From Ctenosaura bakeri (lineage: Eukaryota > Chordata > Lepidosauria > Squamata > Iguanidae), in the NCBI GenBank assembly GCA_948474755.1, contig CAOLHI010000932.1, positions 124,001 to 188,000 on the forward strand: a DNA stretch of 64,000 nt, written 5' to 3'. The position numbers and the translations under genes were made by a program. The stretch's first letter is position 1; each line of letters starts with the position of its first letter. The notes below the pieces were generated by a model that worked only from the letters and a program-made list of their open reading frames with translations, did not search any database and was not told the DNA's origin. This document shows, piece after piece, positions 49,301 to 61,700 of this stretch.

Positions 49301-52300
49301 AAAAGACCACTTTCCCCTTAGATCAGAAATGGGAAAAATTCAGGCACATGCAGCTCCTACACTCTACTTTTGTGGCTCTCAAGTCCCACATTAAAAAAAA
49401 AAATCACAGGCTTTTACTCAGGTAACTCTAACCCTGAAAACAGCCCCAAATTGCCTAACCTGCCAGTATCACTCTACTCCAAAGAGGGCACCAGGACTGC
49501 TAAAATGTGTTTTAAACCTGGCTAGAATCAGTGGAAAACTAAACAAAACAGTAGTGCACTCTGGAGCTGAGAGTGGTCTGTGGGGGAATTGGCCCCTTCC
49601 CCCTGCACATTTGGTCACCCCTGCCTTAAAAGCATAAGCCTTTGGGTGCTCTTTTCTCCTTTGGCCTCCTATTTTGAGTTCAAAAGAAGGAGCTTCCGTG
49701 TTCCATTTTAAACGAGATACTGTTTCCTGCAATGCCCAAACATTTGCAACTGTGGTTCATTTCATTTCCTTTATTTTAATTATAGCCTGCCTTTCTCTTG
49801 AAAATGGGACCTGAGGTGGTTCACATCATGAATTAAAACAAGGTACATCTAAGAAAACAAAAACACCCCTTCAATGGTAAAAAGTTAAAAACAATTAAAG
49901 GAATGATAATAAATAAGTATTAAAATATAAGTACCTTAAAACAATGTAAAATCATTTAGAAACATGATAATAATAGTAATAGTAGAGTACAGAATCCATT
50001 AAAAGACCTTACTGCATAGCCAGGTAGTCAACCAAATGCCTATTCAAATAAATACTTCATACTTACAGTCTAATTAGTGAGAACAAATCAGGACGCTATA
50101 GTGGTTTCTGATCCTGGTTTACTTTCCAGAATTACACATTAAACAAAACACCATTCCCTAACCATAAAAATGACACAGAACTGTGGTTGATCGACTTCCT
50201 AACTGGTGTGAAGGAGAGAAAGAGACATACAAATAAAAAGGACATATATTGTTTAGGTTTGCAGCAAAAGGCTATCTTGCACACTTAATTAAGCATGCTC
50301 AGTTCTTATTGGGCTGTTCCATGAGGCTGCCAGCTTTGTTTTAATTTCTTAATTACAGTCAGCCTCCACATTCGTGGGTTTCACTTTTGTAGATTTGATT
50401 ATTCATGGATTATTTGCTGTTACCTCTGCTGCCTCCCTAGGCCATTTTTAATAGCGACTACAAGCCTCGTGAGACTGAGAAACTGCAAAATGATGTGGGG
50501 CAGTAGTGGAGGTGGCAGTAAGCCCCACCAGCCACCCACTTCTGCCTTGTGAAGGAACCCTGATGCCTCAAAGGAATCTATGGTGAGTTGAATATGGTGA
50601 CCATATTTTTTGTGTGTTAAATATGGTTTGGGAGGGCCTAGAGTTATTCACGATTTTTCCATTTTCATAGAGGTCCTGTGCCCCTAATCCTAGTAAATGT
50701 GGAGGGATGACTGTATTCTTCTACCTCTTCAGATCTTGGAGTTCCTTTAAGCCAGGGCTCCAAGGCAGACTCCTCCACTTCTCCATCTTTTTTTTAAATA
50801 GCTGACCCCTTACATTTTCCAGGAGTACATTTTTGCTGTGTGCGGAGCTCTGTGACTTGTTTAGGTTAAGGAAAGGCTTCCCCCTCAAATCTAAAAGTCA
50901 CTTCCTCATTAAGAAAAAGGGCTTTACTGGGCCTAAAACAGATACCTGAACATAGCATAATTCCCCGCGCAGACCCTAGAGGATGTGGATGTAGCTTTTT
51001 CTGTTAAAAAAAGTGCAAAACAAAAACCTGAAACAGGGCTGGAGCAATGATGAAAGTTGAGGGCTGTCCAGCATGGTATGTATTGAACCTGGGATAGTTT
51101 ACCTCTGCTCTGATTCATGACTCTTTGTAGCCATTTAGGTTACATAAGGGAACATATTCTTTCTTCCAGATGGAAGTAGAAGGTATAGTAAGTAGACTAT
51201 CATGCTGTATCGTTCATAAGCTGCAGGGAAATGTTTCTGCTCTGAGCTACTATCTGATGCAGGCTGCTAGAGCTCAGCATTTTAGAAAAAGGAAAATAGT
51301 TTTCATGCAATCTTGAAATCTGCTTGCCCCATATGATTTTAATGATTTTATTGATATATATTACTTTTATTTATCTATATCTATATTTATGTATCTATCT
51401 TGAAAATGTGGCTTACAGTTCAGTCACATCTTTGGGAACACCTTTTGGCAGGAACCGCAACCCTCTGTTACTGCAGCGAACTACTGAATCTACGCAGGTA
51501 CACTGCTCAGGACAACGTGGGGAGAAATGACAGCTGCTTTCAATATTGCCTACAAAGTGAGAAAGCAAGCAAAAAATAAGTTTAAATAGAGGCAGGGTGA
51601 ATATTCAAAGCTAATATAAGAGCTCACTTCATATAAAACTGTAATATCAAAAGTATTCAAATGACTTTTACTGGGTTATAGGGTTGTATCAATTCCTGAT
51701 CTGTCTTCTCAGCTTTATACAAAATAGTTTTTAAAAATGCAGGGTTGCACTTTGACAAGTGTTCTAATTCCCCTGCCAACAACAAGTATATGTAACCAAT
51801 CATGAACATTTTCAATTGTAGTAAATTGAAGTAGTTAGGAGTATGTGTACTGAGGCAGAGGTCAAGGATGGAAATATTCTTGCAGACTTACCTGCCTAGG
51901 TAGAAAAGTAAACCAAGCAAAATTAGACATAGAGAAATACAGAATGAGCAGTAAAAATGTTTTGATTCGAAGGGCAGTTTAGCCTTTTCGTTGTTGTTGC
52001 TGCTGAACTTGTGGCACCTTTTTGGAATGGTTTCAAATCTGTAGATTTGTCAGTGTGTATGAAAATAACTTAGATGGATGTTATCAGAGTAGGTAAAGCA
52101 GTGGCCTATAATATTACTCCAAGGTTCTAAATCATGATTGTTACATGATTGTGGTCTAAGGTGACCCATGTTTAAATGTCTTCTGATTTTTTTTCCTACA
52201 TAGTTATTGCACTCTTGATAACTGGTAACTAAATGTTGACTCTGCTGAAGAAAATAATTAAGGTGACTTTAGATAACAGGAAAATTCAATCGATGATGGA

Positions 52301-54686
52301 CCAGTCACTGATTGATACACATACAAACCACTCTGAGACATTGATCTTTCATGTTGACTATTTTGAAGAAAGAGAAGAACTGGAAAATATTATTTGTTCC
52401 CTGGCATGGTGAATATTTATTGGTTTCACTATTAACATAGCACATTCCCTATTTTTTTTTCTAATTATAAGTCTGGTTGTTTTTAAAAAGTGCAATAAGA
52501 ATCAAAGAACAAGATTAGCTATTCATGCACCAAGAGCTAAACGATTCATGAGCACATGCATAAAATAGCTAGTATTTCCAACATGGGTGTTGATTTCTAT
52601 AAAACAGATTTTATAAAACAGATTAAGCTTCACAATAGAAAAGCAAAAGGGTTACTCTTACAAAATTAAGCCTTTGAAGTTAAGAACATTAAAGCATGGA
52701 TTGCTCCCAAGAACAACATGTGGCTTCACAGAGGATTAGAGGGGGGAAAAGCAAATGGCAGCATCCAAACACATGTCTAGAAACATTTGGTAGAGTATAC
52801 AATGGGCCAATTAAAACAAAAGTAAATGTTTTGCAATCTTAACAACGTTCTGCTGCACGCTCTAACCCAAAATCTGGCCTTTACTGATTATTCCCATAAT
52901 GGATTTTAATTGTTTTCAGGCATACAAAAGGGTGAACAATCTAAGCAGTTCTTCCTTTCACTCAGCAATAGTGGAATCATAGATGCTCCTTCAGCTTTGA
53001 ATGAAGTAAAATGTAGTACTTTGCCCTTTTGAACCATGGAACTAATATAAACAATAGCTTGCATTACATCTAGGACAGTGTAGTTTCTACTTGCAAAGCA
53101 ACATTAATGGAGAAAAGAGATAAATACAACTATGCTTTTTTCAGATCTGCCTATAGCAGTTCAAAATGCTGGTTCCAAATCTTCTATTTGGAGAGGCCTC
53201 ACATTCTTCACTATGGAGCAGGATAAAGATTTTCTTTCCTTAGTCTGCACAAAACTACACTTGATATCATGGACACTGTTTGCTGTTTAGCCTTAAAAGT
53301 TCACTAATGAATATTAGGATTGCCTAACAGAATGATGTGACCAGTTTTTTGTTTAATTTTTGATGTCTAATTTTAATACTGCAGATATATAGAGGGATGA
53401 AACAATATTGAAAGCTCTGATGTATCACATACTCAGATGTACTAATCTAGACTGAAGAAGTCGTTTATTAATGCATAGTCCATTTGTATACAAACAAGTG
53501 AGTACAATAGAAAAAGTGCAAATTGAATAAATAACATATAGACCTAGAATACTTTAGAAATGTTAATAAGATTAAAACATTTTGAATGTAAACAACATGA
53601 TTAGAAAAGAATGTCCCAAGACTGCACTACCAGCTACAAATTTTCCCTGAATTTCCATTGTTGCTAGGGCAAAAAAAGAACCTTTGTGAAATATCTTAGA
53701 GTACATATCAGGGTGGAGACAGAAAATCTTTTCTACCTTTTCTAGATGGGAGAAATGGGAGAAAATTAAACTATATGAGAATGCAAGGTCCAGAAATTCC
53801 TCATCAAGCAACATTTTCAGAGAAGCTGTTTGGAGATGGGATTGAAATGGACAAGATATCCATTACACTGGACAAAAATGTCTAAGATGAAATGATGTGA
53901 CATTACACTAGCGAACAAAAAAAAAATTATGAATGCATAAATAGATGTAAAAATTCTGCTTTATACATAACTCACGTAATTTGTTTTAGTTAAAACTCAT
54001 GTACTGAGAGAAAGGCTATTTTAAAAAAAATTTAAATAAATAAATAATAAAATAGTACTATTGGTTATATTGCAAACTGTACTAGGGATCACATTATATC
54101 ATTTCCATAGAGTGCTTACCATCACATGTGAAATCCTGTGTAGCCACATCCTGAATTGGAATCTCTTTCAAGAAAAATGGTTTCTGACAACGTGGATTTC
54201 CACTGACAATCCTTCTCTTCCTTAACCATTTCCCCAACCATGCCAAGTGGCAGTTACAGTTAAACGGATTAGACAGCAAATTACTGGATAGGAAATGAGG
54301 GAAAATGTGCTATCAGTTATTGCAGAAGTCATGGGATCATTTTTGAACAGGTAAATTGGCATCCATGTAAACAGATTCTGTTAACCAAACTATGTTACAA
54401 AAGGTAAGCTGTATGTTACAAAACAGTTGCATATTTTTTTTCCAAAACAAAAGCAGGAAACAAATGTTTGTGACCCATGCATGAGGTTTTTTGTTTTTTT
54501 GTTTTTGGTTTGTTTTTAACTTTACTCCACCTCCATTTTCCTTACCTGTCACAGAGAAATCACAGCTGAAGAAATGGAATCCACTTGTAATATATTATCA
54601 CTTACTGTTTTGGACTAAGAACTAAGCTAGTCAGGAACCAGCAGATAGATAAACAGCATCTCTCCCATTGATTCAATGGTTCACTC

Positions 54687-54718
<32 letters not shown>

Positions 54719-55692
54719 TCTGCCACCAGCTGTCTCCTTTTGGTGTACTGGGGAAAAGAAGAGTTTAACTCTACTCTCCTTATTTCTCCAACTGAAATAC
54801 CCCCAAGGCTTCTCACCGAGATCAAAATACAGGTACTCATATATGCTTTAATACGTGCATTAAATAATAACTGCAATATAACTGTTAAAAACCAAGAAGA
54901 ATCCAAGCTAACAAATCATGCTCAGAAATGTATTGACTGATGGCATACAAAAGTCTTCCAAATCCTTTTTGGCTAGCATAGGGTCTTTTTCTATTAGTAA
55001 AATTGGTTGTACACATCATATATCAAAAGTATAACGGAAATATGCCATCAAGTAAGGTTAAGAACACTGAATGAGAAACACTTTTTTTAGAAAAAAAAAT
55101 CTCACAGGTGTAACTCCACTACCAGAGTTCAAGCCCAGCCTTATGAAATACATTAAGGCATAAAACTTCAGTGACATTTTTATTGTCAGTGGTGGGAAGG
55201 AAGGGATCAGCATCCAGCCATACTAAGATTCTGAAGCTCTAATGGTTATATGAAGATAAGCTCAAAAAATTCACAAAGGTATAATGTAATTGTCAAGTTC
55301 AAAAGCCACAAGGAGGGAGAGAGAGGCAGAGAGAGAGAGAGAGAAGTCAACCCAGTACCTGTATTTCAAATCTCTGTGGATTTTAAGCCCATCATTTTCA
55401 GGAGAGAGGTAATTATTTTGAATATTCAGGGTCTTGCCTCATGACAATAGGCTAAAATATCCTAGGATTTTCAAATTATGGTAGCACACAGACACAATGT
55501 CTCTTTTTATTTTATTTTGAAAGTTTTCTCTATTGTATCGACATTTAAAAGTATCCAAGGTCTTTAACAAAACACTCCTGGAACACATGGGATTCCTCAT
55601 AATTTTTTTTTTTCAGCTGCATGACCAGAAAAGGAGATTATCAGTGAAATCAGGGATGGCAAGGGGAAGGATTTAACTTGTGGCAGGGGGGA

Positions 55693-55787
<95 letters not shown>

Positions 55788-58700
55788 GCCTGCACAAATC
55801 TATTTTTTAAAAAGGGAATCAGGACAGAGAAATGCTGGCTGAGTCTTTAAACTAAGATATAGTTTCATCCAGAAATCTGCAAAGGTTTTTTAGAACCTGT
55901 GAAGTATGTTTTAAATTACACTTCTTCTTCAATTTAAACTGATATATTTAATTTACTGAAATGGACCAGTTAAAACACAGCAGTGGTTCTAATAGATAAT
56001 AAACCAACTATAACAATTACTAATGCTTTTGAAAATTGATAAAGCACATGATTTTGTCCTGGACTTTGAAAAAAATCATGCATTTCATGTGGACATAGTG
56101 AATACCTTGATTTTTGCATCTTTGTTATCCTGCTGGACTTTTCATAGAATCATAGAAATTCAGAGTTGGAAGAGACCACACAGGCCATCCAGTCCAACCC
56201 CCTGCCATGCAGGAACACCCTCAAATCAATCACCCCAATAATAATCAATATACCATTTATTAGAGAAGTGACTATTATTAGCTTAATAGATATCTAGGGA
56301 AAGTTATTTCTTTTCCACAGTAAGAAGAATGTGTGCTTGTTATCAGGATCAAGAGACTCAGTATAGCTGAAACTGTCACACAGTCAAAGAACTTCACCGT
56401 GTAAAACTATTTCTGATGAAAAGCAATTCCAAATCTTCAAATGGAAGCATATTAGGGAACTGTATTTATCAGAGAATGAGTTTTTCTAAGTTGAAACCAG
56501 TAACATTGGAAACACACAGAACTGGGTAATCAGATTTCTTTCTCATGAGAGTCACATAGGCACTCACATGGAAGTAGGGCAATGAGGCTTTCAGAAAAAT
56601 GGGTGATTAATATTTCATTTTATCATAGTTTGGATAGGAAACAAACAAAAGTTAACTATTGTGTTTCAGGCTGGACTACAACTCCAAACAACAGTAGCAT
56701 TCACATAGGAGTATCTTTGACAAAAGTACATATATTTGGAAAAGATAACCTATTTCTAATTCAAATATCCAGAAGTTGAATTTAAAGTGAGCTTTATGCC
56801 TTTTATTTTACCTATGTAGTACATGAAGTAAATGTAAGTCTTGGCAAGAACAAAATGACATGGATACCTCAAAACTGAATCACACCATGTTAATTTCAAA
56901 ACCAGAAAAAAGAAATAAACCACCAGCATGGAAAATACATTTTGTTTTTCTACTGTGAATGCTATTATCAAGTCCATCATCATTCATATGTTAATGGTGA
57001 TGCCACACAGTCTATGTAAAGAAAAAAAACGAGCAGAGTAATTCATAAAGAACTGTGATGCAGAAACAAATACAAGTTAAACACTGGAGAGAAATATGAG
57101 CCTTCCTAAATGGTAATTAAAGTAAAGACTGATGAGGCATACAAATAGAATGCTTCAAGGGGCCTTAATGCATTGAGAAAAAGCAAACAAGACCAAATGT
57201 TGTAAGATGTGTGGTAGAGAGATTAGTGAGAGGCCTCAAGGACCTGAGTCATGAAATTCAAATTGAAATGATGCTTGTACAACAGTCATATACTTCTTAT
57301 GGGGGAATACACTTGAGACTATAAAAATTATTTGACACAACGTATAAGCCCTCCCCTTCCCCCCAATATGGATGTACTTTTCACAGCTGCATCTCAGACT
57401 AAGGCCAAGTCTTGCTGCTAACCAGAACACCTGCTGGATTCATACAGTGCCACCAACATCTGTCTGCATCATGCATGGCATGTCTGCTCAGGGAAGAACA
57501 AAATGGCCCTTGTGCTGTTGGCAGGGTTGTAGGGGCAGAATCTGTTTCCTGAGCAGGGAATTGGTTGGCTATTACACAAACACACTGATCTTAAAGCTTA
57601 ATTCTAAAATCAAGTGCAGTAGCACATATGAACTGCAGCAGTTAAGAGACTAATCTGTGAACTGGGAAGTCTTCATTCCCTTAAACCCTGACTCTGTTAG
57701 GAAGCCTTTTCATGCCTCTGCCTGACCTAATACCCATAAAGGTCAACCTCCCACGGCAATACTAACCCTTTACAGGGATATTGTGAGAATTATCCATGCT
57801 AATGAAGCACTTACACTAGCTGGCTAGTAGTCAGGATGTTCCCATCAATATCAGAGAGAATGCCCTTCTGCATATCGGTTATTGTGGCTCATGAGTAGGA
57901 AAAGGCTGTTCTACTTGTGGCTAGCTTGCAGGCTTCCTGTTGGCATCTGCTTGGCTACAGGATAGGCAGCACATTGGACAAGATGGAGGGTTTTTTCAGA
58001 TCTATCATGATGCTTCTTATATTGTTATTGACACTTGGGAAAAATGTTCCTATTGTTAAAACTACTACAATGATGTCATCAAACAAACTTTGAAAAATTA
58101 AAGGCTTAAACAGCTGTTGATTTTATTAAAAAATGGTCTTATGTTTTTCTTTCTTGCTTTCATATAATTGAATTAAAGCAAGTATCATAAACCAAATCCA
58201 GCACTTAATGTAACAAGACTACTTACATTGTAGATAAAGAAACAAGTGTGTTGAAGGCTCCTGGGGTGATTGTAGTAATGCGATTGTCATAGAGAGAGAG
58301 TAATCTTACTGAGCTCAATCCTGTGAAGGTGTCATTGTTTACACAACTGATCATGTTGCTCCTGAGCATCCTAAAAAGGATTTAAATCAAGAATTAGAAT
58401 TCTTTAATTAAAGCGGGGGGAGGGAGTGAAATAAGAAAGAAGCAAAGTGTGAGCATTTCTGTTGAAGGACAACCTGCTAGCTAAATGTTAGCCAACAAGT
58501 ACAAATGTCCTTGACAGTTTAATATACACTAGCTAAGAAAAATAATTTTTGGAGTATCATAATGTTTGTATTAAATATGAGGTGACCAATCTCAGTTCTA
58601 CTCTGGCTCATGTTAACATTTAAACCAGAAAAGAACTGACTTCTCCCACCACCACAACTCTCTTCCCTGCAAAATACAAGCCTTGCACCTCCTACCACTC

Positions 58701-61700
58701 TCTTTTCACCCAATCACTTTTTTCCTGTTCAGGATGTCAGTAGAACTTAAGAAAACTATATTTCCCCATGTGTAGTTTCCCTTGCTCATAACATGTCAAG
58801 AGTGAACTAGAGAGACATCCTTCCCTTCTACTGTCTCCTTGATGACTCTATAGCATGTAGGGAAGGAGGCAGCTTGGATAGGGGCCCACTGAGATTTATA
58901 GGTAAATGGTTGGTAGCAACAAGGCAATCCCTCATGTTGGTTAATCCAAGCATTTCTTTTTGGAAAAAGATGCAGATGAAATCTGATCACCTCCCCATTA
59001 AATATTTCTAGATAAAGCTCAGAAGATTCTGTGATAAAGCTCTAACATTGTCTGAGATACAGAGTCGAAGGCTTTCATGGCCAGAATCCATTGGTTCTTG
59101 TGGGTTTTTTGGGCTTTGAGACTGTGTTCTGGTTGTATTTTCTCCTGACATTTTGCCTGCATCTGTGGCTGGCATCTTCAGAGGAATGGTGAATTGGAAG
59201 TGGAGTGGAGAATATATATGCCAGTCTTCTCCTCCAGAGGGGAGGGAGCCATTAGCATAACAGTCCTATTGTGTGTATTGAATACTTGTTCCTGGAGGGA
59301 GACTTCCTGATTCCAGGTGGGGCTTGTTAGGGCTCGTTAGTATCTTTTGTGTTTTGATTTTGGTGTTTTTCAATACTGGCAGCCACATTTTGTTGACCTT
59401 CTGAGTCTCCTCTTTCCTGTTAAAATTAGAAATTTTAACAGAAATTCTTGACCATTCTAACAACTACCAGGTCAGGCTATACAGAGAGGACACTGAAATC
59501 CACAGATGCTTGGATAATTTTAACAGGAAAGAGGAGACTCGGAAGGTCAACAAAATGTGGCTGCCAGTATTGAAAAAACCAAAATCAACACACAAACGAT
59601 ACTAACGAGCCCTAACGAGCCCCACCTGGGCTCTGGAAGTCTCCCTCCAGGAACAAGTATTCAATACACACAATAGGACTATTATGCTAATTGCTCCCTC
59701 CCCTCTGGAGGAGGGGACTGGCATATATATTCTCCACTCCACTTCCAATTCACCATTCCTCTGAAGATGCCAGCCACAGATGCAGGCGAAACGTCAGGAG
59801 AAAATACAACCAGAACACAGTCTCAAGCCCAAAAAACCCACAAGAACCAATTGTCTGAGATAAACTGAGCTCATGGGTTGTGTTTATGTCTGCACACTTC
59901 AAGACTACAGTTTCATTATTATAAGTATAGCATTCAACTCTAGCATCCCCTACCGGGTCATAATACCAGGCATGCACAAAAGAGCACCAAGGAATGGAAT
60001 CTAGAGACTTTTCATTCCTAGCTGTTGAGGCCTTAAAGAAATTAGCCTACCACTAGAGTAATAAAACTCAAGACTCCAGTAACAGAGTTAAGAACAACAA
60101 ATCCATTTAAAAAACACTGTGAAGATGAACAAGATGATACCTGGATATGCACTATATATCACATTCAGCAAATATAGCAACTTTTTTTTCTTGAGTAGCC
60201 ATAAATGAGAGTTTTATATTGTCAGGAAGTGTCTCATCTCTTAACCATTTCAATTTATTAAGTGTTAGACCTAACAGAATCAGGACCTGGTTTGGTTAGG
60301 AGGTAATGCAGCTACTAAACAAGTAAAAATAAACTCTAGAAGTCCATAGCTTTATACCTCAGACTACGTTTTAAAAGTAAATATTTAGTTCTAAGAAGCT
60401 AACCAAAATCAAAAGCTGCTAGCATTGTCACAGGGTGCATTTCTAGTAGAAATAATAACTATTGACTAAATCAGATATGAGACCCAGTGACTTTGAACAA
60501 GAATGCAAATTGAAAGAGACAGGGAGGGGATGGAATAAAAAGCATTGGGTATATTCTATTGACTACTGGTGCAATATTAATAGGTACAATAGGTGCATTT
60601 AAAAGCATCATACGGTCTCACATTTCATAGATTTGTTTTTGAAGATACGCACAGACACAACTCCACCCCCATTAAATATATAGCAAAAGGAATAGAAAAT
60701 CTTAATCTGAGACTCATAGAGGATTTGAATACAAGTAGCAAAATGAAAAGAAGGATGAAATTGCATGGGAATAAAAATAAAACACTTCGGTACTTAAAAG
60801 GATAATGAGGTATGTAGAAAATTTACACTCTGTGGACCAGTTTTACAAATCTTAATTCAAAGGCAACACCTAATTCATATTCTAGAGTAGGTATGGGGGT
60901 TGGAGTGGAGTAGAAACATCCTTCCTGAAAGTAAATAGTCCAACTATTTACCCCAAGGATGATGACACTGTGTGGCATTCCAGATATTATTTGGTCTCTG
61001 ACTTTTATCACCTCGTCTACTTCAGCGAATGGTCAGAGATAATGAGAATTTTAGGCCAACAACATGTGGGGAGGGCACAGATTACTCATTCTTAATTTAT
61101 TCTTTTTTGAAAATAAGGTCAACATTCTAGGGCTGAAAAGAGCCATTCTTCAAATTCTTCAAATAATTCCTCCTGAAAGATTGGCAAAGATGCACATAAA
61201 CTGTAGTGATAAGTGTTGGAAGTGTGAGAATGAAAGGGGCACTTTCTACCATATGTGGTGGACGTGTCAAAAAGCTAAGAAATATTGGAAGGAAATACAT
61301 TTGCAGATTGAAAAAGTTTTGGGTTTTGACTTTCACATGTCACCACAAATGTATTTATTGGGCATGCCAGAAGATGAATTAGAAAAGAAATATGGAGAAA
61401 TCTTATTTTGTATGTCAAGTTCTGCAAGTATTAATTATGCTAAGGTTTGGGGAAAAACAGAAATACCAAATGTAGATGATTAGGAAATAAAATTGTTTGA
61501 TATTGCATTAATGGATAAATTGATGATGCTATTGAGAGGGACCCCCCTTGGTAACTTTGTTAAAAAATGGGATCCAGTTTTCAACATTTTAGAAACAAAT
61601 GGGGAGATTTGTCGATAGCAAATTTTCTTGATTGAAGAAGGAGATATGGTTAAAATTTATTTTGACTATCTTAAGTTATATAATATATGAATGTATTTCT

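Larger units (their letters stand above)
27890..51416 (-). other. SLIT3 intron between D4 LRRNT and first D4 LRR
   Basis: The intron is 23,527 bp and carries most of the repeats listed between 28355 and 50713. Stretches 35000-37700, 39550-40130, 43600-46400 and 47300-49700 are AT-rich, and I recognise nothing in them apart from homopolymer runs and the AAAC microsatellite. Confidence 0.85.
54284..58226 (-). other. SLIT3 intron between last D3 LRRs and D3 LRRCT
   Basis: The intron is 3,943 bp. It holds three microsatellites and the CR1 tail at 56143-56235. Nothing else was recognised. Confidence 0.85.

Noticed and set aside
55597..55797. Open frame with a long leucine run
   Set aside because: It is a translation of the AAT/AAC microsatellite.
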